Below are positions 25,748-31,246 of a stretch of 31,735 nt of DNA, one piece after another (within the stretch, counting starts at the first letter, position 1; the number at the start of each line of letters is the position of its first letter). The position numbers were made by a program, and so were the translations under genes. The stretch comes from a virus. The stretch spans positions 1 to 31,735 of the IMG/VR virus record IMGVR_UViG_3300023294_000061; one strand, written 5' to 3'. The notes below the pieces were generated by a model. It worked only from the letters and a program-made list of their open reading frames with translations, did not search any database and had not been told where the DNA came from.

Positions 25748-26503
25748 TTATAATCCTTTAACCAGATCCATCAATGCAGTATTTCCTGCGCTAGTTTTGA
25801 CTAGATTTGCGTTGACTCTATCTTGTTTAGTTACTTTAGATATTTCTTGTTTTTTCCCAAATGTGTGTAACCAATCACGCTCCCACTCAACACGAGCAGC
25901 CATTAAATCAGCCTGATGTAATACAAACGGCAAAGATGTTCTAGGTTTGGTTTCGTTCATGAAACCTTTAAGATAAGCTTCATTTGCTTTATCATATAAA
26001 CCATCATGTGTTTTAATCGCAATCCATTCGTTAGTAGATAATTGAATACCTGCTTCTTGGAGTAAAAATAAAGAACGGTCTGGGACTGTCATATATCCTA
26101 TAGCTGTATTGAAAGAATACATTTCTCCTAAGTTCTTTTTTCTCCATTCGTCGGTAGATGGATAGACGGATGTTTCTTCTGCTGAACCGATTTTACCTAG
26201 ATCATGATTTAAAGCGGCTACAAATAGTTCTTCCATAGTATAGGTTTCAACCATCCCCATCTCTACCCAAACCTTATGAACCTTGAAGGCCGCTTTAATC
26301 ACTCTCAAAACATGGTCTGCGTACCCGCCTGGAAAACAGTTATGATACGCAGTCTTATGAGATGCTGGGAGTAGGGCTATACGTTCATCAAATTTATTAT
26401 AAAAATCAATGAATTGTTTTTGACGATCACCCTCAACATATTTTTCAATGCCACGAATAATCATATCAAAATTCCCCTTTATTTCCTCAGCTCTCAATTC
26501 CAT
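25748..26503 (-). CDS. HD-domain phosphohydrolase
   Basis: The 251-residue protein shows the metal-binding residues of the HD superfamily: His64 in GGYADHVLRV, His100-Asp101 in NHDLGK, His166-Asp167 in KTHDG, and Asp199 in HQADLMAAR. These enzymes hydrolyse phosphate esters, often of nucleotides (dNTPases, nucleotidases, cyclic dinucleotide phosphodiesterases). The pattern with an HQAD motif late in the domain resembles single-domain nucleotidase-like members of phages. The substrate is unknown: it could be nucleotide-pool control or removal of a host signalling nucleotide. It starts next to the stop of the 57-residue gene with no gap and precedes the small membrane protein. An internal promoter at 26720-26751 may drive this unit. 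Confidence 0.85.
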   Translation of the reverse strand: MELRAEEIKGNFDMIIRGIEKYVEGDRQKQFIDFYNKFDERIALLPASHKTAYHNCFPGGYADHVLRVIKAAFKVHKVWVEMGMVETYTMEELFVAALNHDLGKIGSAEETSVYPSTDEWRKKNLGEMYSFNTAIGYMTVPDRSLFLLQEAGIQLSTNEWIAIKTHDGLYDKANEAYLKGFMNETKPRTSLPFVLHQADLMAARVEWERDWLHTFGKKQEISKVTKQDRVNANLVKTSAGNTALMDLVKGL

Positions 26504-26677
26504 CTAATCTTGGTGTTCGTTATTTAATAGTGTTAAAATTTCTTCAACACGTTCCTTTCCTGCCTCAATTAACTCTCTTGTTTGTCTCATATCGCCTCTA
26601 CTTGTAGCAGAATGAATACCGGTTAATTGATTTAGTAGTTGTTGACATTTCTGTTCAACTAATCCTTTATATCTCAT
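26504..26677 (-). CDS. Short helical protein, 57 residues
   Basis: This short reading frame fills an otherwise empty gap between glutaredoxin and the HD gene. It starts with ATG at 26675-26677, overlapping the glutaredoxin stop by 11 bases, the same overlap length seen at two other junctions. It ends with TAG immediately before the HD start. The product begins MRYKGLVEQKCQQLLNQLTG and ends LTLLNNEHQD. It is almost all helix with heptad-like leucines (LVEQ..LLNQL..TRELIEAG..VEEILTLL) and is probably a coiled coil. No known family. The exact fit into the gap and the promoter 42 bases upstream favour a real gene. Confidence 0.68.
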   Translation of the reverse strand: MRYKGLVEQKCQQLLNQLTGIHSATSRGDMRQTRELIEAGKERVEEILTLLNNEHQD

Positions 26678-27002
26678 AATAATAATTTAATAGAATGTTT
26701 AGTGCTTCATCTATTGTCGTAAATATACGAATAGTGCTTAGCGACTCCAAATTTGTTTGTGATAATATATAAACGTATTCTCCGGGTTGTCTTTCGTAGT
26801 AAATGATAGGATAGGATTCGGTTTGAAGGTTCTCTTCTAACCAATCCCCCATCGTTGATTTTTCTTCTACATTTACATCTTGGAAAGGAATTTCTAACTG
26901 AGAGAGAGCCTCCTTTAATGTTTGACAATGTTTACAATATGGTAAAGTGTAAATTGTTATTTTCCCTTTCCCCTCTTTTTTCCTAACCGTTTTGTTTTTC
27001 AT
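26667..27002 (-). CDS. Glutaredoxin-like thiol-disulfide oxidoreductase
   Basis: The 111-residue product has a thioredoxin fold signature. An N-terminal strand (KITIYTLP) leads to the active-site Cys23-Lys-His-Cys26, and Pro65 in ESYPIIYY is the cis-proline that faces the active site. Phage glutaredoxins, like T4 NrdC, reduce ribonucleotide reductase and so help supply deoxynucleotides; no reductase gene is in this window. The C-terminal stretch EYVYILSQTNLE and a final helix complete the fold. The first 13 residues are lysine-rich and lie outside the domain. The 3' half carries an embedded promoter-like element (26720-26751), and the end overlaps the 57-residue gene by 11 bases. Confidence 0.85.
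   Translation of the reverse strand: MKNKTVRKKEGKGKITIYTLPYCKHCQTLKEALSQLEIPFQDVNVEEKSTMGDWLEENLQTESYPIIYYERQPGEYVYILSQTNLESLSTIRIFTTIDEALNILLNYYYEI
26720..26751 (-). promoter_or_regulatory. Internal host-type promoter inside the glutaredoxin gene
   Basis: The sense strand has TTTGG (26747-26751), exactly 19 bases, then TATATTTA (26720-26727), followed by CG. This is the same spacing and the same TTCGTATATTTACG core as the promoters at 28506-28537 and 28877-28908, although here it is inside coding sequence. It would start a message about 35 bases before the 57-residue gene and could drive the HD, membrane protein and late sigma genes. It matches the Bacteroidetes -33 TTTG / -7 TAnnTTTG layout. 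Confidence 0.6.
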
Positions 27003-27054
27003 TTTGTTTTTTTCTTGTCAACCAACGTATCCTGAAGGTAATATAAGTAATTCG

Positions 27055-27345
27055 CTAAACCAAGCTTTCTTGAAGAAGTGTTTTCCATTTGTTTACTTTA
27101 TTCAACCCTTCTTGGTAGCCAAATTCATTAAATAGGGGTACTAATTCTTCATCCATAGAATCTATTGTATCTTGGATATCTTTTTTTTCCATACTTTCAT
27201 ATAAGGCTTTCCCATCTGTTCCTTTTTCAAAAAGAAAAGTAAAGGAATTTAATGAGCCTTCCATAATTGGATTTTTTAGGCTAGACAAGCTTTTAGCTAA
27301 GTCCTCTAATTGGTTAATTTGGTTTTCTAAATCATTTATATTCAT
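27055..27345 (-). CDS. Unknown 96-residue helical protein
   Basis: No family recognised. The N-terminus (INDLENQINQLEDLAKSL) is a clear coiled coil with leucine/isoleucine heptads. The remainder is mixed, with NSFTFLFEKGTDGKALYES and an acidic middle (IDSMDEELVPLFNEFG). Its start overlaps the stop of the T5orf172-domain gene by four bases (ATGA), so the two are likely co-translated. A 52-base gap separates it from glutaredoxin. A partner or regulator of the upstream gene's product is possible but unproven. Confidence 0.6.
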   Translation of the reverse strand: MNINDLENQINQLEDLAKSLSSLKNPIMEGSLNSFTFLFEKGTDGKALYESMEKKDIQDTIDSMDEELVPLFNEFGYQEGLNKVNKWKTLLQESLV

Positions 27346-27809
27346 GACGTATATCGTTTTCCTAGTTCAGTTACTGTTTTTTTAGCTTCCTCTAAAGTTA
27401 TGTGGAAGAATTCTCTATTATTATTAACGCGGTATTTTTTTAACATGCGGTGCGTTTCGCCTTCTAATTGTTCACCGTTAAAACACTTGAAAGCCCACTC
27501 TACTTTGTAAGGTAATGGCACACCCGTAGCACGAGATATTTGTGCGGCTCTAGTATCGGGATCAAGTTTTGTATAGCCTATTTTAAGTAAATTAGGTAGG
27601 GTAGGATTTGATAAGACATAAACCCATTGATCACCTTCACCTTTATCGGAAAAAATATTTTTAGATCGAGAAGTATAATATTTAACAGCCTCCCAACCAT
27701 CTTCAAGTTTTTCTAAAGTAAAGTAAGAAGCATCTCTAACTCCCAAATTTGTAAAATCTTCATCTAAGGGTATAAACTCCTCAGCTTCTTTTAAACTAAT
27801 TCTTTCCAT
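27342..27809 (-). CDS. T5orf172-domain protein (GIY-YIG related)
   Basis: The 155-residue product carries a T5orf172-type domain over about residues 60-150. It has the strand WVYVLSNPTLPNLLKIGYT, an R-AAQISRATGVPLPY motif, a GEQLEGETHRML helix with the conserved Glu/His, and YRVNNNREFFHI. This domain, found in phages, giant viruses and some bacterial and fungal proteins, is related to GIY-YIG nucleases: YVL and KIGYT occupy the GIY and YIG strands. Nuclease activity is plausible but is not shown for most members. The N-terminal 55 residues are acidic and unique. It starts after a 100-base gap of mixed sequence and overlaps the next gene by four bases. Confidence 0.8.
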   Translation of the reverse strand: MERISLKEAEEFIPLDEDFTNLGVRDASYFTLEKLEDGWEAVKYYTSRSKNIFSDKGEGDQWVYVLSNPTLPNLLKIGYTKLDPDTRAAQISRATGVPLPYKVEWAFKCFNGEQLEGETHRMLKKYRVNNNREFFHITLEEAKKTVTELGKRYTS

Positions 27810-27836
27810 AAATAAAATGTAACCATTAATATAATT

Positions 27837-27865
27837 GACTCCAGACTCGAGACTCCTTAACTCGA
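27837..27865. repeat. Short heptamer repeat in an intergenic gap
   Basis: Plus strand: GACTCCA, GACTCGA, GACTCCT and TAACTCG in a row, four near-copies of a 7-base unit, which also create short inverted repeats (TCGAG/CTCGA). It lies in the 100-base gap between the T5orf172 gene and the lipoprotein gene. It may be an operator or a chance pattern. No terminator T-run follows. Confidence 0.4.
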
Positions 27866-27911
27866 AAGCTTACTTACTATTTGTGTCTATACCAATACGT
27901 ATATACCCCTA

Positions 27912-28481
27912 CTATCTTGCGTGCAAAACAATAGCAATCGAATCGCTAACGTGATAATCCCCATCAAACGATACATTCATCGAAATTTTAATAGTATCGT
28001 TGTTTACCACTGCTTTTTTCGGAATAGGTCCCACCATTTGTTTGGTCCAAAGGGGAAGGGAAGAGGGCTTATATTCAGAAATTTGGCTATACTGTATAAA
28101 ACGAACAGCAGTAGGATAAGTATAATAAACAGGATAATCAACGATAATACCATTATTGAGCAACCAATGAGAATCAGTGGAGAAACGAGCATGTATATTG
28201 CTTTCTCCGTTATATTTCTGGCTTTCAGCCATGTCCGTGCTTTCAGCATAAATTTGAGTATAAGTAAATGATTGTAAGGTATCTAGGTAAACATGCTGGA
28301 TATATGATTGGTCACCATTAATGGTAGGGAATGCTATACCCTCCTCAACACGTAAAGGTTCGGGGTATATATCTATATCTTCGTTTGGTGAACATGACGT
28401 GAACCATACCGCTAGCATTATTGTTAGTAACCAAATTAAAATAAATGTGAAGTGTCTTATTCCATCTTTAAATCGTTCCAT
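27912..28481 (-). CDS. Probable phage-encoded lipoprotein
   Basis: The 189-residue product begins with a positively charged N-terminus and a hydrophobic stretch (HFTFILIWLLTIMLAVW) that ends in Phe-Thr-Ser-Cys30, a lipobox-like site. Signal peptidase II would cut before Cys30. The next residues are SPNEDID, an acidic run of the kind that follows the cysteine in surface-exposed Bacteroidetes lipoproteins. The mature part (about 160 residues) is rich in Tyr, Ser and Ile and looks beta-stranded, with IVDYPVYYTYPTAVRFIQY. It has no family that I recognise. Phage lipoproteins often act in superinfection exclusion by blocking receptors or DNA entry, so this is the natural guess. The gene has its own host-type promoter and an AAAGGTTATG leader. 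Confidence 0.72.
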   Translation of the reverse strand: MERFKDGIRHFTFILIWLLTIMLAVWFTSCSPNEDIDIYPEPLRVEEGIAFPTINGDQSYIQHVYLDTLQSFTYTQIYAESTDMAESQKYNGESNIHARFSTDSHWLLNNGIIVDYPVYYTYPTAVRFIQYSQISEYKPSSLPLWTKQMVGPIPKKAVVNNDTIKISMNVSFDGDYHVSDSIAIVLHAR

Positions 28482-28505
28482 AACCTTTATTTTTAATTGA
28501 ACCCC

Positions 28506-28537
28506 TAAATATACGAAGGCTACCTGTGGCAGCCAAA
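28506..28537 (-). promoter_or_regulatory. Host-type early promoter before the lipoprotein gene
   Basis: Sense strand: TTTGG (28533-28537), 19 bases, TATATTTA (28506-28513), 24 bases before the ATG. The 33 bases from the -7 box to just beyond the -33 box match those at 28877-28909 at all but one position. The leader ends AATAAAGGTTATG, shared with three other early genes. The layout is that of Bacteroidetes primary-sigma promoters (TTTG ... TAnnTTTG). Confidence 0.7.
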
Positions 28538-28541
28538 TATT

Positions 28542-28859
28542 TTACCCTCTACTTGCAGACACTTCACGTAGTTTTTCCATTTGAGAACTACTAATGATTG
28601 TTTGGGTGTCTTTATATTCTACTCGTTTGTTGGTCCCCCAAAAGTATACGGGACCTTCATATAAAGTGGTTATCATGGGAAAGTTAACCCGACCTTGTGT
28701 TACTTGTTCGGGAGCGATTGTACGACGAGGCCCATCGAATGATCTGAAATCACGTGATGTTACTCTATACCAACCTAATGTTTTGTGTTTAATTTCAAGC
28801 GCGTTAGCTTGATCGAAATCGAATTTGAGTTTCTCCGTTTCACCTCTTTTTTCTGCCAT
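28542..28859 (-). CDS. Unknown 105-residue early protein
   Basis: No family recognised. The product is basic and beta-rich, with a helix-poor core: LKFDFDQANALEIKHKTLGW, YRVTSRDFRSFDGPRR, GPVYFWGTNKRVEY. It ends in a helix with SSSQMEKLREV. The IKHKTLGWYRVTSRDFRSFDG region could form a small beta-barrel that binds nucleic acid or a host protein, but this is a guess. It stands alone behind a strong host-type promoter 17 bases upstream and is followed by another such promoter, so it is likely expressed early and abundantly. Confidence 0.65.
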   Translation of the reverse strand: MAEKRGETEKLKFDFDQANALEIKHKTLGWYRVTSRDFRSFDGPRRTIAPEQVTQGRVNFPMITTLYEGPVYFWGTNKRVEYKDTQTIISSSQMEKLREVSASRG

Positions 28860-28876
28860 AACCTTTATTTAATACG

Positions 28877-28908
28877 TAAATATACGAAGGCTACCTGTGG
28901 CAACCAAA
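28877..28908 (-). promoter_or_regulatory. Host-type early promoter before the 105-residue gene
   Basis: Sense strand: TTTGG (28904-28908), 19 bases, TATATTTA (28877-28884), then CG and the AATAAAGGTTATG leader, 17 bases to the ATG. It is a near-identical copy of the element at 28506-28537, so the promoter was duplicated or is kept by selection. Confidence 0.72.
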
Positions 28909-28935
28909 TTATTCTATATATACTCTTGCCGATGC

Positions 28936-28960
28936 AAAAAATCTTTTTAAAAAAGAAGAT
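28936..28960 (-). terminator. AT-rich stem with T-tract, possible terminator
   Basis: On the sense strand an imperfect stem, ATCTT(C)TTT paired with AAAAAGAT, is followed by a run of five more Ts. It lies 8 bases after the stop of the 38-residue gene and upstream of the next promoter, which is where a terminator would be expected. The stem has few G-C pairs, so it would be weak. Confidence 0.4.
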
Positions 28961-28967
28961 CAATACT

Positions 28968-29084
28968 CTAATCCTCGTGGTCAGAAGGGTCTATACGGGC
29001 TTCGCGACGATCTTTTCTCGAATATTTCTTACGGTTAGCGTAGACATTAGGTCGACTGGCGTCCCATATATCTTGCATACCCAT
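28968..29084 (-). CDS. Short basic protein, 38 residues
   Basis: The reading frame starts with ATG at 29082-29084, one base after the stop of the 43-residue gene (TAAAATG), and ends with TAG. It begins MGMQDIWDASRPNVYANRKK. The C-terminal half is highly charged (KKYSRKDRREARIDPSDHED) and contains many Arg and Lys residues, with an acidic end. It could bind nucleic acid or a host protein. The tight coupling with the gene in front and the following stem-loop support it. No known family. Confidence 0.55.
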   Translation of the reverse strand: MGMQDIWDASRPNVYANRKKYSRKDRREARIDPSDHED

Positions 29085-29085
29085 T

Positions 29086-29217
29086 TTATTGTGGGTAAGT
29101 TTGTTTATTTTCTTGTTTTGTTTTTCCACATTCACATTTTTCTAAGTAAGCAGCGTTGAGTGAGCCACACCCACACCACCATACATTATCTACAAAGTAA
29201 CCGGGCTTGTATTTCAT
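29086..29217 (-). CDS. Short zinc-ribbon-like protein, 43 residues
   Basis: The product has two Cys-x-Cys pairs, Cys15-Gly-Cys17 and Cys28-Glu-Cys30, separated by ten residues (GSLNAAYLEK). That is the spacing of a miniature zinc ribbon. It starts MKYKPGYFVDNVWW. Small zinc proteins of this kind are common early phage products that bind host proteins. The gene follows the GC-rich island by an AT-rich stretch and is coupled to the 38-residue gene. A strong promoter was not found; the AT-rich stretch 29218-29290 may contain one. Confidence 0.6.
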   Translation of the reverse strand: MKYKPGYFVDNVWWCGCGSLNAAYLEKCECGKTKQENKQTYPQ

Positions 29218-29262
29218 ATTATTTACAACAGTCTTTTTTAAAGAATGATAATATATAGTTTA

Positions 29263-29288
29263 ATATTCGTATCATAATATATTCGTAT
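29263..29288. repeat. AT-rich direct repeat ATATTCGTAT, two copies
   Basis: Plus strand copies at 29263-29272 and 29279-29288, 16 bases apart, within an AT-rich stretch of about 70 bases between the zinc-ribbon gene and the GC-rich island. They may be binding sites or a melting region next to the repeats in 29292-29424. Confidence 0.5.
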
Positions 29289-29291
29289 ATA

Positions 29292-29424
29292 CGCATCGAT
29301 GCGGGAATCCGTTAAGTATCTCTTAATCCGTCAACACTTTTGCCTGCGATACCGCACCATCGATGGACCGCGGCGATCGTGGGAGCGATCCGCTATTAGG
29401 CCGCGATAGGCCCGCTAACGGGCC
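29292..29424. repeat. GC-rich island with palindromes and short repeats, possible origin or operator cluster
   Basis: This 130-base stretch is unusually GC-rich for the window. It contains the perfect palindromes CGCATCGATGCG (29292-29303) and CCATCGATGG (29357-29366), which share the core CATCGATG 64 bases apart. It also holds four same-strand GCGATA/GCGATC words at 29346, 29373, 29385 and 29403, and a perfect hairpin GGCCCG-CTAA-CGGGCC at 29409-29424, one base after the stop of the acidic gene. Neighbouring AT-rich DNA lies at 29218-29290. The arrangement resembles an iteron/DNA-unwinding layout of a replication origin or a dense operator region. No coding frame of convincing length is seen in it. 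Function is inferred. Confidence 0.5.
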
Positions 29425-29425
29425 G

Positions 29426-29671
29426 CTAGTAATCTTCTTCTTCTAAATCTCCGTCCTCTTCGTTCTCTTCGTCTCCTACATAAGCTCCGGCGTGGATGTC
29501 ATCAATTAGCGCTTCCATGCGATAAAGCAATTCATCCATGGGAAACACACCGGCACTGTCAATTTCGGCGGATAATGATTGGTTTTGCTCATAGTCGCGT
29601 GCATCGGTTAATCTATCATATAATACTGATATTTCGTCGTATATGGATGTTAATTCGGTTATCGTGCTCAT
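29426..29671 (-). CDS. Small acidic protein, 81 residues
   Basis: No known family. The protein is helical (ITELTSIYDEISVLYDRL, DELLYRMEALIDDIHAG) and ends in a very acidic tail of about 17 residues (YVGDEENEEDGDLEEEDY). Acidic small phage proteins sometimes mimic DNA or bind host nucleic-acid proteins, which is possible here but not shown. It is followed after one base by a strong hairpin in the GC-rich island. Its upstream gap holds an AATATTTA box and the G-run hairpin at 29719-29735. Confidence 0.62.
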   Translation of the reverse strand: MSTITELTSIYDEISVLYDRLTDARDYEQNQSLSAEIDSAGVFPMDELLYRMEALIDDIHAGAYVGDEENEEDGDLEEEDY

Positions 29672-29718
29672 AATGTTATATTTTTGACACTAAATATTGT
29701 AATTAAATGGAAGGCGTA

Positions 29719-29735
29719 CCCCCCAGGACGGGGGG
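29719..29735. other. Perfect G6/C6 hairpin
   Basis: CCCCCC (29719-29724), a five-base loop AGGAC, and GGGGGG (29730-29735) form a 6-bp all-GC stem in a 122-base gap. It lies after the stop of the small membrane protein gene and upstream of the acidic gene. No T-tract follows, so it is not a standard terminator. It could block exonucleases or pause polymerase. Confidence 0.55.
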
Positions 29736-29793
29736 CGTGGTAATTGCTATAACCTAATAGTGAATTATTGAAACGGAAAACATAACGGCTAAT

Positions 29794-29997
29794 TTACTCC
29801 CAATCCCACCTTAACGCCAGCCAAATAAAATGTAATTTGAACGTATTGTATTCGTTCTCTTCGTCCGCCGACCACATTTCAAATCCGACGACCGCCTTAA
29901 TCTTTGGGTGGGTTAATTCGAGGGTAAGTGAAGCACCAAGTGCCACCCACATAAAAAAACAAATTAATATAACTATACCCCCGATTAACCAACCCAT
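29794..29997 (-). CDS. Small membrane protein, 67 residues
   Basis: The product starts MGWLIGGIVILICFFMWVAL, a single transmembrane helix over about residues 3-25. A short soluble part with charged and aromatic residues follows (SADEENEYNTFKLHFIWLAL). Topology and function are unknown; single-pass small proteins of this kind in phages may act in lysis control or superinfection exclusion. It starts 5 bases after the stop of the HREDGPA-repeat gene. No lysis partner is seen nearby. Confidence 0.6.
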   Translation of the reverse strand: MGWLIGGIVILICFFMWVALGASLTLELTHPKIKAVVGFEMWSADEENEYNTFKLHFIWLALRWDWE

Positions 29998-30002
29998 AAT
30001 CT

Positions 30003-30299
30003 CTATACCTTAGTTAGTTTGTATTTTACTCCTTCAATTTCTACAATCTTATTTTCACAAGATTTGTTTCTGTTATTGAATTCTTCTTTGGTTATCTGTA
30101 TATCCTTAATGTAGTAATATTTATTTCCATTTTCATACTCCGTAGCAGGCCCATCTTCTCTATGAAGTTTACCATTGAGGTAGTACGCCTTATATCCGTC
30201 TGCATATTCTACAGCAGGTCCATCTTCTCTGTGGCGTTGACCTTCCAAGTTATACCAGTCTGTTCTGTCATTATGTACTTTTACTTTGTATTCTTTCAT
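30003..30299 (-). CDS. HREDGPA-repeat (MORN-like) protein, short paralogue
   Basis: A 98-residue protein with two copies of a 23-residue repeat whose core is HREDGPA followed by E-Y/W-x-x-G-x-K-x-Y-Y. Similar repeats are known from many phages and giant viruses and are often annotated as MORN-variant repeats. They form a beta-meander; a precise function is not established. The C-terminus (EFNNRNKSCENKIVEIEGVK) matches the longer paralogue at 30833-31198 closely, as does the MK-x-YKV start. The two genes are clearly copies of one ancestor, with a different gene (160 residues) inserted between them. The leader ends AAAAGATTATG, close to the shared early leader. Confidence 0.8.
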   Translation of the reverse strand: MKEYKVKVHNDRTDWYNLEGQRHREDGPAVEYADGYKAYYLNGKLHREDGPATEYENGNKYYYIKDIQITKEEFNNRNKSCENKIVEIEGVKYKLTKV

Positions 30300-30312
30300 A
30301 ATCTTTTATTTA

Positions 30313-30795
30313 TTAATCCCACCATGACTGTATATTATGTTCTATATATTTCCAAAGAATGCGATGGGCTTTCTTTTGTTTTGTATTTGATTCGTGAAAA
30401 AGGAATTGATTTAATTCTCTGATTTCATCTGCATTGTTCCAATATTCGTATTTATGCTTTAAATATCCTGAATCATCTCCTTTACCGGTATCTTCAAATT
30501 CAAAATCATATACATCTTCACCGTAAATTTTTTCTATTTTAGATTGATATTCACACCCATAAAAATCATCGTAGACCTTATCTAATAGTCTAATTGTGGT
30601 TCTTATGCGTTGGGCTTTTAAAAGAGAATCTAAACCATATGCGGTTTCGCCTTCTAAGGTAGTTGCTAACCTTCCAAGTTGATGTTTGAATAAATCTATT
30701 GCGGACATATAATCCCTGTCATATCCTTTCCAAATAATTGGGAGGAATGATAGGGTTCTTTTTATTTGTGTATATTTTCTTTTAAACCAGTACAT
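30313..30795 (-). CDS. Conserved phage protein of unknown function, 160 residues
   Basis: This Trp/Tyr-rich protein begins with a basic segment (FKRKYTQIKRTLSFLPIIWK). Next is a YDRDYMSAIDLFKHQLGRLA stretch and an AQRIRTTIRLLDKVYDDFYG helix. It ends in a charged helix (NTKQKKAHRILWKYIEHNI). Small proteins with this WKxxxWDxxY...LL..L....R...I..M..VI.LL layout recur in many tailed phages in my recollection, and no function is established. It sits between the two HREDGPA paralogues. TATAAATA on the sense strand lies directly before its ATG (30796-30803), too close for a normal promoter. Confidence 0.65.
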   Translation of the reverse strand: MYWFKRKYTQIKRTLSFLPIIWKGYDRDYMSAIDLFKHQLGRLATTLEGETAYGLDSLLKAQRIRTTIRLLDKVYDDFYGCEYQSKIEKIYGEDVYDFEFEDTGKGDDSGYLKHKYEYWNNADEIRELNQFLFHESNTKQKKAHRILWKYIEHNIQSWWD

Positions 30796-30832
30796 TATTT
30801 ATATAAATTTAATGTTTTTGAATTTCATAACT

Positions 30833-31198
30833 CTATACTTTAGATAGTTTATACTTTACTCCTTCAATTTCTACTACCTTACCTTCGCAAGTTTTAGTTC
30901 TACTATTAAATTCTTTTTCAGTTAAATGTTTATCATTAATGTAATAAGATTTATCTCCATTTGCCCACTCTACAGCAGGTCCGTCCTCTCTATGAAGTTT
31001 ATCATTAATGTAATAAGATTTATCTCCATTTGAACACTCTACAGCAGGTCCATCTTCTCTATGACGCTTATCATTAATGAGGTAATATTTATCTCCATTC
31101 GCCCACTCTATAGCAGGACCATCTTCTCTATGAAGCAGGTTAGACTCGTTGTACCATCTAGTGCTGTATTCCGTTACTTCTACTTTGTATTTTTTCAT
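30833..31198 (-). CDS. HREDGPA-repeat (MORN-like) protein, long paralogue
   Basis: A 121-residue protein with three 23-residue repeats of HREDGPA-type core, one more than the copy at 30003-30299. The repeats are also near-identical as DNA, with a 69-base unit. It has the same MKKYKV start and the same KVVEIEGVKYKLSKV end as its paralogue. The nucleotide-level repeat means the gene can gain or lose units by recombination. Its leader ends AATAAAGGTTATG, and a TAGATTTA box lies 23 bases upstream of the ATG. Upstream is the structured element at 31247-31355. Possible roles include binding a host or virion protein; nothing more can be read from the sequence. Confidence 0.82.
   Translation of the reverse strand: MKKYKVEVTEYSTRWYNESNLLHREDGPAIEWANGDKYYLINDKRHREDGPAVECSNGDKSYYINDKLHREDGPAVEWANGDKSYYINDKHLTEKEFNSRTKTCEGKVVEIEGVKYKLSKV
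30931..31137 (-). repeat. 69-base tandem repeat coding the HREDGPA units
   Basis: Three copies begin at 30931, 31000 and 31069 (plus-strand TATCATTAAT landmark), exactly 69 bases (23 codons) apart and mostly identical. They encode the three HREDGPA units of the long paralogue. Recent expansion by slippage or recombination is likely, since third-codon positions are also conserved. Confidence 0.85.
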
Positions 31199-31221
31199 AA
31201 CCTTTATTTATTTTAAATTTT

Positions 31222-31229
31222 TAAATCTA
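31222..31229 (-). promoter_or_regulatory. Weak -7-like box before the long HREDGPA gene
   Basis: TAGATTTA on the sense strand fits TAnnTTT, 23 bases before the ATG at 31198. The -33 position 19 bases upstream falls in the GGGGC arm of the structured element and has no TTTGG, so this may be weak or need the element. Confidence 0.25.
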
Positions 31230-31246
31230 CACTCAATTAATATTAT

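Noticed and set aside
26707-26928. 73-codon frame on the minus strand
   Set aside because: It is a shifted frame inside glutaredoxin, which has the CxxC and cis-proline motifs.
28004-28249. 81-codon hydrophobic frame on the minus strand
   Set aside because: It is a shifted frame inside the lipoprotein gene; the lipoprotein frame has a promoter, leader and signal sequence.
28785-29159. Open frame on the plus strand, 124 codons
   Set aside because: It runs antisense across the 105-residue, 38-residue and 43-residue genes and the terminator, is rich in Phe/Ile from reversed AT-rich codons, and has no leader or promoter.
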